Origin: Romboutsia lituseburensis DSM 797
GTDB lineage: Bacteria; Bacillota; Clostridia; Peptostreptococcales; Peptostreptococcaceae
Direction of reading: 5' to 3'
DNA: 64,000 nucleotides
Assembly: GCF_900103615.1 (NCBI RefSeq)
Contig: NZ_FNGW01000004.1
Location: 372,001-436,000 of the forward strand
Shown here piece by piece: positions 8,484-18,958 of this stretch; the first letter of the stretch is position 1; each line of letters begins with the position of its first letter. The notes beneath the pieces are model-generated. The model saw only the letters and a list, made by a program, of their open reading frames with translations, was not told where the DNA came from and ran no database searches. The position numbers were made by a program, and so were the translations under genes.

Positions 8484-9461
8484 ATGATAAGTATTATAAT
8501 TCCCGTATATAATGTAGAAAACTATATAGAAGAGTGTTTAAAATCAATTTTTAACCAAACATACAAAAATATAGAAGTGATAATAGTAAATGATGGTTCA
8601 ACTGATAGAAGTAAAAATATTATAGAAAAATTTAAATTAAAGTATAAAAATATAATATATTTAGAACAAGAGAATAAGGGTGTATCAGAAGCTAGGAATT
8701 TAGGATTAAGACATGCTAAGGGTGAATATGTTATGTATATTGATTCTGATGATTATATGGAAATAAATATGATTGAAGAAATGTATTCTAAAGCTAAAAG
8801 CTTAGATTATGATATTGTTATATGTGGTCATATAAAAAAATATGATCATAAACCTAGAAAGGATAAAATACGAGTATTTAATATAATTGAAAAAGACGTA
8901 TATACTAACGAGGATATATTGGGTATGATGTTAGAATTTAAGGTTAATGGATTTGTATGGGATAAGCTATTTAAAAGACAACAACTAATTGAAAATAAAT
9001 TTTATTTCCAGCCAAATATGTACTTTGAAGATTGGATTCCTGTAATGAAACAAATTTATAGTTCTAAAAAAATAGGAATTTTAAATAAACCTTTATATTA
9101 TTATAGACAAAGGGAGACATCCTTAATTCATAAAAAGAATGAAAAAATATTAAATGATTACTTTTATACAATAAATAGTATATATGAGTACATAAGTAAA
9201 CTGGAGTTAACATTTAGAGGGGAGCAGATTAAAGTTTTTTATACAAATACATTATATACTTTAATAAGATATTATTACTTATACTATTATAATAGTAAGA
9301 AAGATCTAAAACAACTATATTCATTCTTTAAAAGATCAAAGTATAATGAGTGGAATAAAAGATGTAAACATATTTTTATTATAAATAAATCAGACAAAAT
9401 AGTATTGGTGAAAATATTACTATGGAAAATGAAAGTTTTTCATATGGTATATCCAAAGTAA
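8484..9461 (+). CDS. GT2 family glycosyltransferase
   Basis: 325 residues with the GT-A fold. The N-terminus ISIIIPVYNVENYIEECL is followed by VNDGSTDRS and the metal-binding DXD in YIDSDDYM near residue 92. The C-terminal ~100 residues are basic and Tyr/Lys-rich, perhaps for membrane contact. It lies directly downstream of the GT4 gene, with no good ribosome binding site apart from the gene end, so coupling is likely. An inverting transferase for one sugar of the repeat unit. Confidence 0.88.
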   Translation: MISIIIPVYNVENYIEECLKSIFNQTYKNIEVIIVNDGSTDRSKNIIEKFKLKYKNIIYLEQENKGVSEARNLGLRHAKGEYVMYIDSDDYMEINMIEEMYSKAKSLDYDIVICGHIKKYDHKPRKDKIRVFNIIEKDVYTNEDILGMMLEFKVNGFVWDKLFKRQQLIENKFYFQPNMYFEDWIPVMKQIYSSKKIGILNKPLYYYRQRETSLIHKKNEKILNDYFYTINSIYEYISKLELTFRGEQIKVFYTNTLYTLIRYYYLYYYNSKKDLKQLYSFFKRSKYNEWNKRCKHIFIINKSDKIVLVKILLWKMKVFHMVYPK

Positions 9462-9487
9462 ATTTATGAGATAAGGAGTGTGGTTAT

Positions 9488-10342
9488 ATGATCTCTGTTA
9501 TAATTCCAACGTTTAATAGGTCAACTGTAATAGAAAGGTCAATAAGAAGTGTACTAAATCAGTCTATTGGTGACTTAGAGATTATAGTTGTAGACGATAA
9601 TTCAAATGATAATACAGAAGATATAGTAAAAAGCATACAGGATGATAGAATTAAATTTGTTAAACTAGAACAAAACAAAGGTGCTTGCTATGCTAGGAAT
9701 GAAGGAATAAAAAGAGCTTCTGGTAGATATATAGCTTTTCAAGATAGTGATGATGAGTGGTATATAAATAAGCTTGAAATACAGCTGAAATATTTAGAAA
9801 AAAAGAAGTTAGATGTTGTAGCTTGTAAAGTATTGATTAAAAGTGAAGATAGAGAATATGTGTTTCCTAAGAACATAAATGTAGACTCTTCAAATATATA
9901 TATGGACAATTTTATAACAACTCAAACTATTCTTGCAAAAAAAGAATGCTTGATTAATGAACCTTTTGATAATGATTTGCCTAGGTTCCAAGATTGGGAT
10001 CTTGCAATTAGATTGGTTAATAAATATAAGGTAGAAGTAATAGATAAAGTATTGGTTAATGTATATCATCAAGAGAATAGTATAAGTAAAAGTAGGGAAA
10101 AAGCTATAGAGGCATTAGAAATTTTTTTAGATAAACATAGTAAAAATAATAAAATAGAATCAAAATTTTTAAGGTCTATAGGTGTATACAATATGAGCTT
10201 AAACAGGAAGTATAAACGTTATTTTATCAAATCTTTTTTTAAAAATCCATTAAATATAAAATCATTTTTAGATTTTATCCTATCTTTATTAAATCTTAAC
10301 AAGTTGCACTGTAAGATATATAAACAGACAGGAAAAATATAA
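9488..10342 (+). CDS. GT2 family glycosyltransferase
   Basis: 284 residues. The GT-A core has ISVIIPTFNRSTVIERS, VDDNSNDNTE and the DXD in AFQDSDDEW. It is shorter than its neighbour, with a basic C-terminal tail that ends exactly at the start of the polymerase gene (TAA then ATG with no gap). This indicates coupled translation. Specificity unknown. Confidence 0.87.
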   Translation: MISVIIPTFNRSTVIERSIRSVLNQSIGDLEIIVVDDNSNDNTEDIVKSIQDDRIKFVKLEQNKGACYARNEGIKRASGRYIAFQDSDDEWYINKLEIQLKYLEKKKLDVVACKVLIKSEDREYVFPKNINVDSSNIYMDNFITTQTILAKKECLINEPFDNDLPRFQDWDLAIRLVNKYKVEVIDKVLVNVYHQENSISKSREKAIEALEIFLDKHSKNNKIESKFLRSIGVYNMSLNRKYKRYFIKSFFKNPLNIKSFLDFILSLLNLNKLHCKIYKQTGKI

Positions 10343-11575
10343 ATGACTAATAAAAAGCTTAATATAGATATAAAAAATATATTTATATTTTTTATAATAA
10401 CGTTGTTTATATTTCCACAAGAAATTAGAAGTGGAATATTAGGTGGAAAATTTGGAACTGTAAATTTTATTGCTGTAATAACTATAGGTATATTATTTCT
10501 TAAGTACATAAAAAATATAAATAAAATATATTTTGCATTTTGGTATATAACAATACTAATTTATCTATTTACAGCTAGTTTATATGAAGTAGATTTAGGT
10601 AGGATAATAAAGTGTATATTGATTTATTTTATGCCTTTATTAATTATTGGATTCGAGTTAGAAAAGAAAGATACTATAAAAATTTTGAAATTTTGGTTAA
10701 ATACTATTAATTGTATAATTATAGTTATAACAGTTATAGGAATAATTGAAAAATTCTTAGGCATAAACATAATGATAGAATTATCTAAATTTATGACTCC
10801 AAGAATAAGAGATTTAGTAATGATGCAACAATCAGAAAAAATATATAGACTATATTCTTTTATGGGTCATCCATTATTTAATACACAAATGTATTTAATA
10901 TTTTTTGTGATTAACAATATATATAGTTATTATATTTTAAATAATAGATGTAAATTATGGGTAGCAATTTTTAGTATAGTAGGTATATCTCTAACTGCAA
11001 GTAAAACAGGAATAGTAATGATATCATTAGCTATTGTATTATTATTTAAAGTAGATTCAAAAGTAAGCAAAATAATTATAATAGCTCTTATAATTATACT
11101 AGGAAATGAATTTAATTTATTTGATAATGTAATTACTAGATTTATGGGAGATAGTTTAACAACTGGTAGATCTGAAAAGTGGGAGTTTATCAAGTCTATG
11201 AATCAATATCCAATGAAATTTTTTACAGGATATGGAAATGGATTTGTTTTTGAACTTAATAATTATATAAATTGGGCGTCTGCTGCATTTGAGTATCCGA
11301 TAAGGATGTTTGCATTTGAATTTGGAATTTTAACAATGGTACTAATATATATACCAATAATGATAATCCCAACATTTTTACTAATAAAAAGAAGACAAGT
11401 ATATTTATTAATAAGTTATTATATTGTTTTTATACAAGTTAATACTTATAATGGCTTAGCATTACATGGAGATTATATGTTAATATTTTGTTTTTTTGTA
11501 TTTATGATAATTAATATATCAAAAATGTTAAAAGGGGATGTTAAAAAATATGAAAATAGCTTTTTTATGCCATAA
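10343..11575 (+). CDS. wzy: Wzy-like polysaccharide polymerase
   Basis: 410 residues, almost entirely hydrophobic, with about ten to twelve membrane helices. A large external loop near residues 280-330 contains GRSEKWEF and GYGNGFVFE, as in O-antigen polymerase/ligase (Wzy/WaaL-type) proteins. It joins flipped repeat units on the outer face of the membrane. Sequence conservation in this family is low, so the call rests on topology plus position between transferases and the flippase. The following gene begins inside its last 26 bases. Confidence 0.75.
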   Translation: MTNKKLNIDIKNIFIFFIITLFIFPQEIRSGILGGKFGTVNFIAVITIGILFLKYIKNINKIYFAFWYITILIYLFTASLYEVDLGRIIKCILIYFMPLLIIGFELEKKDTIKILKFWLNTINCIIIVITVIGIIEKFLGINIMIELSKFMTPRIRDLVMMQQSEKIYRLYSFMGHPLFNTQMYLIFFVINNIYSYYILNNRCKLWVAIFSIVGISLTASKTGIVMISLAIVLLFKVDSKVSKIIIIALIIILGNEFNLFDNVITRFMGDSLTTGRSEKWEFIKSMNQYPMKFFTGYGNGFVFELNNYINWASAAFEYPIRMFAFEFGILTMVLIYIPIMIIPTFLLIKRRQVYLLISYYIVFIQVNTYNGLALHGDYMLIFCFFVFMIINISKMLKGDVKKYENSFFMP

Positions 11576-12731
11576 TGTTTTTTCAAATGGAGGAGTTCAA
11601 AGGGTTGTTACAAATATATCTAATTTATTTATAGATATGGGATATGACGTTGATATAATTTGTACAGATAAAAAAATTTTAATAGATAGAACAAAATATC
11701 AATTAAATAATAAAGTTAAAGTTATAAATGTAGAAAGAGTTGAGGAGAAAAAAATAATATATTTATATAAAAAACTATTAAGAGGAATTAATAAGTTTAC
11801 TAATATCTTAAATAGACCGATGTTTATAAAGCTACAGACTAATGTGTATTATAAAAAAAGAGAGCTAGATGAAATAGCAGATACTATAATAAGAAATAAA
11901 TACCATTGTGTAATAGGATGTGAAGGGTATTACTCAGTATTCCTAGGTATAATAAAAACTAAATTAAATTGTAAAACGATAGGGTGGCAACATAGCTCAT
12001 ATGATGCATACTTTACATCTAAAAATAAATATTACGGAAATAGAGAAAATTTATTTAAAACTTATCTAAATCTATTGGATAAAAATATAGTATTAACTAA
12101 AAGTGATAAATTAAAATATGAAAAAAACTTAAATGTATTCTCGCAAGTAATATATAATCCATTAAGTTTTAGTAATAGAAATATAAGTAATCAGCAAAAT
12201 AAAGTTATAATAGCAGCTGGAAGATTAGTATATCAAAAAGGATTTGATATGCTAATAGAAATTTTTAAGACTATTAAAGAAAATACAAAAGAAGAATGGA
12301 AATTACACATTATAGGTAGTGGAGATGAAGAAAGTAAATTACAAAACTTAATATTATGCAATAATTTAAATGATTATGTGAAAATATTTCCATTTACTAA
12401 GGATATAGAAAAATATATGCTAAGTGCTGATATTTATGCAATGACTTCTAGAAATGAAGGGTTCGGACTTGTAGTTACAGAAGCGTTGCAGTGTGGATTG
12501 CCAATAGTTACATTTGAAACTTCTGGTCCAGTAGAAATTATAGAGGGGTATGAATGTGGAACTATCGTTAAGAGATATAATAAAGATACATTTGCAGAGA
12601 AAATCCTTGATTTAATAAATGATGAGGATAAAAGGACTAAATTATCTAGAAATGCCATTAAAAGAGCTAGTATGTTTAATCCTAATATAATAATAAAAGA
12701 ATGGGACAGATTAATAAAAAGTATTACATAA
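11550..12731 (+). CDS. GT4 family glycosyltransferase
   Basis: 393 residues from the ATG at 11550; an in-frame ATG at 11538 is possible, but the AAGGGG at 11532-11537 is better spaced for the later start. N-terminus MKIAFLCHNVFSNGGVQRVV has the glycine-rich GGVQ loop. The C-terminal domain has AAGRLVYQKGFDMLIE and the EX7E signature in SRNEGFGLVVTEALQCGLPIV. It overlaps the polymerase gene end. It is a retaining transferase for the repeat unit. Confidence 0.88.
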   Translation: MKIAFLCHNVFSNGGVQRVVTNISNLFIDMGYDVDIICTDKKILIDRTKYQLNNKVKVINVERVEEKKIIYLYKKLLRGINKFTNILNRPMFIKLQTNVYYKKRELDEIADTIIRNKYHCVIGCEGYYSVFLGIIKTKLNCKTIGWQHSSYDAYFTSKNKYYGNRENLFKTYLNLLDKNIVLTKSDKLKYEKNLNVFSQVIYNPLSFSNRNISNQQNKVIIAAGRLVYQKGFDMLIEIFKTIKENTKEEWKLHIIGSGDEESKLQNLILCNNLNDYVKIFPFTKDIEKYMLSADIYAMTSRNEGFGLVVTEALQCGLPIVTFETSGPVEIIEGYECGTIVKRYNKDTFAEKILDLINDEDKRTKLSRNAIKRASMFNPNIIIKEWDRLIKSIT

Positions 12732-12760
12732 TATTATAAATAATAAAAATAGGAGAACGT

Positions 12761-14200
12761 ATGAACGATAATTTATTTAAAAAATTTACTGAATTTGCAA
12801 TGGGAAATGGAATAGTTTTAATTTTAGGATTTATTTCTGCACCATTAATAACCAGAATTATAGCACCGGAGGAAATGGGGAGATATTCTATGTTTAATAC
12901 AATATCTAATTTTATACTCCTTTTAATTCTTCTAGGCATAGATCAAGCATATGTTAGATTTTTTTATGAAGAAAAAATTGAAGATAGATCGTATTTACTT
13001 AGACAATGTATATCCTTAAACTGTAAAATAAATATAATGATATCTGTGGTATTATTAATATTTTATAAGCCGATTTCAAAGTTTATTATAGGAGAATATT
13101 CATTCAAATTAATTTTATTAATGATATTATTTATTTCATTTAGTATGCTAGGAAGATTTTCTTTACTAGTTATAAGGATGAAACAAAAAGCTAAGATATA
13201 TTCAGCATTACAGGTATTGGGTAAAGTATTATACATAGCTTTTATACTGATATTTTTAAAAATTTCAAAAAATTCTTGCAATACTTTGATTCTAGCATTA
13301 GTTACGTCGAATATTTTAACTGTAATAGTATCTGTTCTAATAGAAAGAAAAGATTGGTTCACTAAGTGTAATTTAAGAACAATAAAAACTTCTCAAAAAG
13401 ATATATTAAAATATGGATCACCATTATTTTTTTCTATGGCCATTACATGGATATTTCAATCAACAGATAAAATAAGTTTAAATCTATTAAGAGGATATGA
13501 AGAAGTCGGTATATATGCAGCTTCATATTCTATAGTTGCTTTGTTAAATGCATTTCAAAATACATTTACTACATTTTGGGTTCCTGTAGCTCATGAAAAG
13601 TATGTTAATGAAAATAATGCGAAACTATTTTTTATAGAAATAAATAAAATAGTTTCATTTACAATGTTAATACTAGGAATATTACTTATAACATTTAAAG
13701 ATATAATAGTTTTATTGTTGGGGAGTAAATATAGTCAAGCTGTGTTTGTATTTCCATTTTTAGTGTTTAATCCAATAATGTACACTATATCAGAAACAAC
13801 AGTAATAGGAATTGGATTTATGAAAAAAAGTGTCTATCATATTTATGTAGCTTTAATTTCGGCATTTTCTAATATAATTGGAAATATATTATTAGTTCCA
13901 CAACTGGGAGCTAAGGGTGCTGCAATATCAACAGGTATATCTTATATTATATTTTTCTTAATGAGAACTTCTTTATCTAAGCGGGTTTATAATGTAAATT
14001 ATTCATTAAATCAGTTTTATGTATCTAGTATAATGCTATCGATTTTAGCTTTATATTCAACTACACATAAATTAGACCTGAATACTATAGCTATTAGTTT
14101 GATATCTACAATAATAATTTTATATCTATACAGAGATGTAGTTTTAATGATCGTTAATAAATTAAGACAATATAATAATTTTATATATAATAAGTTTTAA
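12761..14200 (+). CDS. wzx: Wzx-type flippase
   Basis: 479 residues with about twelve to fourteen membrane helices. The MATE/polysaccharide-exporter N-terminus includes GFISAPLITRIIAPEEMGRYSM, and mid-protein FSMAITWIFQSTDKISL is typical of Wzx. It moves the undecaprenyl-linked repeat unit across the membrane before polymerisation. AGGAG precedes the start. The gene lies between the last transferase and UDP-glucose dehydrogenase. Confidence 0.88.
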   Translation: MNDNLFKKFTEFAMGNGIVLILGFISAPLITRIIAPEEMGRYSMFNTISNFILLLILLGIDQAYVRFFYEEKIEDRSYLLRQCISLNCKINIMISVVLLIFYKPISKFIIGEYSFKLILLMILFISFSMLGRFSLLVIRMKQKAKIYSALQVLGKVLYIAFILIFLKISKNSCNTLILALVTSNILTVIVSVLIERKDWFTKCNLRTIKTSQKDILKYGSPLFFSMAITWIFQSTDKISLNLLRGYEEVGIYAASYSIVALLNAFQNTFTTFWVPVAHEKYVNENNAKLFFIEINKIVSFTMLILGILLITFKDIIVLLLGSKYSQAVFVFPFLVFNPIMYTISETTVIGIGFMKKSVYHIYVALISAFSNIIGNILLVPQLGAKGAAISTGISYIIFFLMRTSLSKRVYNVNYSLNQFYVSSIMLSILALYSTTHKLDLNTIAISLISTIIILYLYRDVVLMIVNKLRQYNNFIYNKF

Positions 14201-14232
14201 AAAATATAAAAAAAGGGGAGCAAAATTAATTT

Positions 14233-15399
14233 ATGAAAATTGCAATTACAGGAACTGGATATGTAGGATTATCAAATGCTATTTTACTAGCACAATATAA
14301 TGAAGTAGTAGCGGTAGATATAATACAAGACAAGGTTGACCTTATAAATAATAAAAAATCTCCAATAGTAGATGTAGAGATTGAAAAATATTTAGCTACT
14401 AAGGAATTAAATCTAGTAGCTACTACTGATGTATATAAAGCATATAAAGATGCAGAGTTTGTTATAATATCTACACCAACAGACTATGATCCAGATAAAA
14501 ATTACTTTAATACAAGAAGTGTAGAAGCAGTAATAGCAAACGTACTTTCAATAAATCCAGAAGCTACAATGATAATAAAATCAACAGTACCAGTTGGATA
14601 TACTGAAAGAGTAAAAGAAATGTTTGATTGTGATAACATAATATTCTCACCAGAATTTTTAAGAGAAGGAAAAGCTTTATATGATAACCTTTATCCTTCA
14701 AGAATTATAGTAGGCGAACAATCAGAAAGAGCTAAAAAGTTTGCTAATTTACTGGTAGAAGGGGCTATAAAAGAGGACATACCAGTATTGTTTACTAATT
14801 CAACAGAAGCAGAAGCTGTTAAATTATTCTCTAATACTTACTTGGCAATGAGAGTTGCATATTTTAATGAGCTAGATACATATGCAGAAGTTAGAGAGCT
14901 TAATACAAAGCAAATAATAGAAGGTGTAGGGTTAGACCCTAGAATTGGAAGTCACTATAATAACCCTTCATTCGGATATGGTGGATATTGTTTACCTAAA
15001 GATACTAAGCAGTTAAGAGCAAACTATGAAGATGTACCAAACAACATAATACAAGCTATAGTTGATGCAAATACAACTAGAAAGGATCATATAGCAGATC
15101 AAATAATAAAGCAAAATCCTAAAACAGTTGGAATATATCGTTTAACAATGAAAACTGATTCTGATAATTTTAGGGCTTCATCAATACAAGGTATAATGAA
15201 GAGGATAAAAGCCAAAGGTATAGAGGTGGTAGTACATGAGCCAGTACTCAAAGAGGATAAATTTTTCAATTCAAAGGTTGTAAATGATTTAGAAGAATTT
15301 AAATCTATGAGTGATATAATAGTATCTAATAGATTATCAAAAGAGCTATTTGATGTAGAAGAAAAAGTATACACAAGAGATTTGTTCAATCGAGATTAA
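14233..15399 (+). CDS. ugd: UDP-glucose 6-dehydrogenase
   Basis: 388 residues. NAD-binding [17 protein letters not shown] is at the N-terminus. The central [20 protein letters not shown] and the catalytic Cys253 in [14 protein letters not shown] are intact. It oxidises UDP-glucose to UDP-glucuronate, implying glucuronic acid or a derivative in the polymer. GalU, encoded at 17794, supplies its substrate. It is the last gene before a terminator and so ends the main capsule operon. Confidence 0.94.
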   Translation: MKIAITGTGYVGLSNAILLAQYNEVVAVDIIQDKVDLINNKKSPIVDVEIEKYLATKELNLVATTDVYKAYKDAEFVIISTPTDYDPDKNYFNTRSVEAVIANVLSINPEATMIIKSTVPVGYTERVKEMFDCDNIIFSPEFLREGKALYDNLYPSRIIVGEQSERAKKFANLLVEGAIKEDIPVLFTNSTEAEAVKLFSNTYLAMRVAYFNELDTYAEVRELNTKQIIEGVGLDPRIGSHYNNPSFGYGGYCLPKDTKQLRANYEDVPNNIIQAIVDANTTRKDHIADQIIKQNPKTVGIYRLTMKTDSDNFRASSIQGIMKRIKAKGIEVVVHEPVLKEDKFFNSKVVNDLEEFKSMSDIIVSNRLSKELFDVEEKVYTRDLFNRD

Positions 15400-15410
15400 G
15401 AAATTTAAAA

Positions 15411-15449
15411 TAAAAGATCATGAGTTTATGATGATCTTTTATTTATTTT
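15411..15449 (+). terminator. Terminator of the capsule operon
   Basis: An 11-bp inverted repeat around TAAAAGATCAT/ATGATCTTTTA is followed by a T-rich tract. Confidence 0.8.
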
Positions 15450-15504
15450 ATTGATTTTAAGAAAGAGGTGATCATATATATTAAATTTTATAAGAGGATT
15501 TTGT

Positions 15505-16398
15505 ATGGCACTAGCTGATAGCGTACCAGGAGTATCGGGTGGTACAGTAGCATTTATATTAGGATTCTATGATGACTTTGTAAATTCATTAAATAACTTA
15601 ATATTAGGAGATAGAAGCGGTAGAATAAATGCACTCAGATTTTTATCTAAAATAGGGCTAGGATGGATAGTTGGATTTATATTATCTGTATTATTTATAA
15701 CATCTATATTTGAAAAAAATATATATGAGATAAGTTCTTTATTTCTAGGATTTATAATAGCATCTATTCCTTTGATAGTTAAATCAGAACAAAAGATATT
15801 ATCAAAAAATAAGAAAAACATAGTATTTTTAGTAATTGGAATAGCCATAGTATGTGCAATGACTTATTTTAATCCAGTAAAAAATAGTAGTCAAAGTTTT
15901 TCTGTAAATATTAATAATTTAAATATATTGTTTATAGGCTATATATTTATATCTGGAATGATTGCTATATCAGCAATGGTGTTGCCTGGTATTTCAGGAT
16001 CAACTATACTTTTAATATTTGGTCTTTACGTTCCTATGCTTACTGCTATAAAGGAAGTACTTAAGTTAGACTTTGGATATTTACCAGGTATAATAATATT
16101 TAGTTTTGGAATTTTGATTGGTGTGTTTGCAACTGTAAGATCTGTTAGATATTTACTTAGAACCTTTAGACCTCAAACTATATATTGTATTATAGGTCTT
16201 ATGATTGGTTCTATATATGCTGTTATAATGGGACCGACATCTCTTGAAGTATCTAAGTCACCTATGACCATATCAACATTCAGTATAGTATTTTTTGCTA
16301 TAGGATGTATTTTAGTTCCTGCATTAGAAAAGTTTAAATCTGTGTTAAAAAACAAAAACGCTAAATCGGAAACAGTAGAAGTAAACTATAATAGTTAA
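15505..16398 (+). CDS. DUF368 polytopic membrane protein
   Basis: 297 residues from this ATG, with about eight to nine helices and the two pseudo-repeated DUF368 signatures SVPGVSGGT and VLPGISGST. The family is linked to undecaprenyl-phosphate recycling (PopT-like flippase activity), which fits its place after a capsule operon. The frame is open upstream for eleven more codons reading (I)LNFIRGFC, the usual family N-terminus. However, no ATG, GTG or TTG occurs there. AGAGGTG at 15464 is well placed for a non-standard ATA start at 15478, while AGAGGA at 15493 serves the ATG used here. Confidence 0.85.
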   Translation: MALADSVPGVSGGTVAFILGFYDDFVNSLNNLILGDRSGRINALRFLSKIGLGWIVGFILSVLFITSIFEKNIYEISSLFLGFIIASIPLIVKSEQKILSKNKKNIVFLVIGIAIVCAMTYFNPVKNSSQSFSVNINNLNILFIGYIFISGMIAISAMVLPGISGSTILLIFGLYVPMLTAIKEVLKLDFGYLPGIIIFSFGILIGVFATVRSVRYLLRTFRPQTIYCIIGLMIGSIYAVIMGPTSLEVSKSPMTISTFSIVFFAIGCILVPALEKFKSVLKNKNAKSETVEVNYNS

Positions 16399-16524
16399 AC
16401 TTATATATTATATAACTAAAAAGTAGTACTATATATAACCTAGGTGTAGTATAGTGCGTTAAATAGGGTGAGTGTATAATTTATTATGAATAATTTTAAT
16501 TTATTTTAAACAAGGGAGTATAAA

Positions 16525-17745
16525 ATGAATAAATCACAAGAATTAGTAATAAATCTATTGTCACATGCTATTAGAGGACAAAAGTACGAACTAGATATTA
16601 ATGAAAATATAAACTGGAACGAAGTAATAGAAGAAGCTAATGAACATAGTGTAAAGGGGCTTATATATACAGCTATAAATAATACAGATTATACAAAAAC
16701 TATGGATAAAGAAACATTAGATGATTTGAAAAAAACTACTTTTTTTAGTGGAATGTATCAAATAAACCATATAAAACAAGTATCTAAAGTATTAGATGAA
16801 TTAAATAAAGAAGCGATTCAGGTAGTAGCATTAAAAGGATTAATAGTTAGAGAGCTTTATCCTAAACCAGAGCAAAGAACTATGGGAGATGCAGATCTGA
16901 TAGTTAAAGAGGGTGATTTAAATAAAGTAAGATTAATACTAGAAACTCTAGGATATACAGTATCTGATAGGGAATATCATCATCATATAAGATTTAAACA
17001 TAAAAATCACTTAGATATAGAAGTACATTGGGTGTTAGGTAATGGTAGATTTTTTGATAGTATAGATTCAATAGAAGATAATATATGGGAAACTTGTATT
17101 CCAGTAAATATTGGAGTAAGTAATGCACTTTCACTATCCCTAGAAGATATGACACTGCATTTAATAACCCATATGGTAAATCATATTAAGGATGCTGGAT
17201 TTGGAATTAGGCAGCTATGTGATTTAGTTGTATTAGTTGAAAAACAAGGACATTTAATTGATTGGAGTTTATTTAATAAAAAGGTGAAAGAATGCAATAT
17301 TATAAAATTCACATCTGTAATATTTAATATATGTAATAAATTATTCAATATGGAAATTCCAAGTGAAATATATATCGAAAGTATTGATGAAGAAAATATG
17401 AATATCTTTATAGATGAAATTTTTTCAAATGGAGTATTCGGAAAAAGACATACTCATAAGCAATATGCTAATTGGTCAGCATGTAACATAGATAGAGAGG
17501 AACCTAAAAATGTATATTTTAAAAAAGTATTTTATACAATGTTTGGACCTATAGATACATGGGGGGATAAATACAATTATGCTAAGAAAAATAAAATATT
17601 AATACCAATAGCATATATTCATAAATTTTTATATGGATTATTTGGTAACAAATTTACACTAAAAGAAAAATTTAATCTTATATTTAAAACAACTAAAGAA
17701 TCAAAAAATAAAGATGAAATATTAAAATGGTTAGAATTACAATAA
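16525..17745 (+). CDS. Nucleotidyltransferase family protein (NTP_transf_5, lasso-cluster type)
   Basis: 406 residues. The nucleotidyltransferase core reads VVALKGLIVRELYPKPEQRTMGDADL, with the paired acidic residues in MGDADLIV near 130 and a downstream HHHIRFKHKNHLDIEVHW. Members of this family occur beside lasso-peptide and capsule genes (for example in paeninodin-type clusters), where their substrate is undefined. Here it lies between the capsule operon and galU, 13 kb from the kinase/peptide unit and 2.6 kb from the second peptide. A weak version of the shared promoter element (16438-16454) precedes it. Confidence 0.72.
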   Translation: MNKSQELVINLLSHAIRGQKYELDINENINWNEVIEEANEHSVKGLIYTAINNTDYTKTMDKETLDDLKKTTFFSGMYQINHIKQVSKVLDELNKEAIQVVALKGLIVRELYPKPEQRTMGDADLIVKEGDLNKVRLILETLGYTVSDREYHHHIRFKHKNHLDIEVHWVLGNGRFFDSIDSIEDNIWETCIPVNIGVSNALSLSLEDMTLHLITHMVNHIKDAGFGIRQLCDLVVLVEKQGHLIDWSLFNKKVKECNIIKFTSVIFNICNKLFNMEIPSEIYIESIDEENMNIFIDEIFSNGVFGKRHTHKQYANWSACNIDREEPKNVYFKKVFYTMFGPIDTWGDKYNYAKKNKILIPIAYIHKFLYGLFGNKFTLKEKFNLIFKTTKESKNKDEILKWLELQ

Positions 17746-17793
17746 AGTAAAATAAGACCTATCAATATACAAGGGGAAAAACAGGAGGAACAA

Positions 17794-18723
17794 ATGAAAC
17801 GCACAGTAAGAAAAGCAATAATACCAGCAGCTGGACTAGGAACTAGATTTTTACCAGCAACAAAATCACAACCAAAAGAAATGCTACCAATAGTAGACAA
17901 ACCAACGCTACAATATATCATAGAAGAAGCAATAAACTCAGGGATAGAAGAAATACTAATAGTAACAGGTCGTAGCAAAAAAAGTATAGAAGATCACTTC
18001 GATAGATCAGTAGAACTTGAACTAGAACTTGAGCAAAAAGGCAAAAAAGAAATGCTTAAGATGGTACAAGACATATCAAACATGGTAAATATCCACTACA
18101 TCAGACAAAAGGAGCCAAAAGGGCTAGGACATGCTATTCATTGTGCTAAAAGTTTCATAGGAAACGATCCATTTGCAGTACTTTTAGGTGATGATATAGT
18201 AGATAGTGAAAAGCCTTGTTTAAAGCAATTAATAGATTGCTACAATGAATACAAAACTACTGTATTAGGTGTTCAAGAAGTTGCAAAAGAAGATACTTGC
18301 AAGTACGGAATACTAGATGTTAAGCATATAGAAGATAGAGTATACAAGGTAAAGGACATGGTTGAAAAACCAGATATTGATAAAGCTCCATCAAATATTG
18401 CTATACTTGGTAGATATATAATAACTCCAGCTATATTTGATATACTTGAAAATCAAGATCCTGGAAAAGGTGGAGAGATACAATTAACAGATGCACTTCA
18501 AACTTTAGCAGATCAAGAAGCTATATACGCATACAACTTTGAAGGTAGAAGATACGATGTAGGGGATAAGTTAGGTTTCTTAGAAGCTACTGTTGACTTT
18601 GCATTAAAAAGACCAGAGCTTAGAGATGAATTTATGGACTTTTTAAGAAGTAAAGGTGAAAATAAAAAAGCTAAAGAAGTGACTGTTAATGTAATGGATG
18701 AAGTGGCAATAGATGCTGAATAA
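17794..18723 (+). CDS. galU: UTP-glucose-1-phosphate uridylyltransferase
   Basis: 309 residues. The hallmark IIPAAGLGTRFLPATKSQPKE forms the UTP-binding loop, and EKPDIDKAPSNIAILGRY and GGEIQLTDAL are also present. It makes UDP-glucose for the polysaccharide transferases and for the UDP-glucose dehydrogenase at 14233. AGGAGG precedes the start, and a strong terminator follows. Normal length for the family. Confidence 0.95.
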   Translation: MKRTVRKAIIPAAGLGTRFLPATKSQPKEMLPIVDKPTLQYIIEEAINSGIEEILIVTGRSKKSIEDHFDRSVELELELEQKGKKEMLKMVQDISNMVNIHYIRQKEPKGLGHAIHCAKSFIGNDPFAVLLGDDIVDSEKPCLKQLIDCYNEYKTTVLGVQEVAKEDTCKYGILDVKHIEDRVYKVKDMVEKPDIDKAPSNIAILGRYIITPAIFDILENQDPGKGGEIQLTDALQTLADQEAIYAYNFEGRRYDVGDKLGFLEATVDFALKRPELRDEFMDFLRSKGENKKAKEVTVNVMDEVAIDAE

Positions 18724-18733
18724 TAAATAAAAA

Positions 18734-18787
18734 ATAAAGCCAACAGTAGATTAATTATTATTATGACTGTTGGCTTTATTATTTTTT
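18734..18787 (+). terminator. Terminator of galU
   Basis: A perfect 14-bp stem (ATAAAGCCAACAGT and its complement) is followed by a T-rich tract. Confidence 0.88.
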
Positions 18788-18958
18788 TGGTTTAAGTTTT
18801 CATGTGTCAGTTTTTTTATATACAAAATTAAATAGATATAGATTATTAAATTAGTATAGTTGGTAGAATATACTTGTAGTATTAAATAATGGCTGCAACT
18901 ATTAATGCTACATCTGTGGCTAATATGTTATAATTTTTAATATAATATGACAAAGAAG

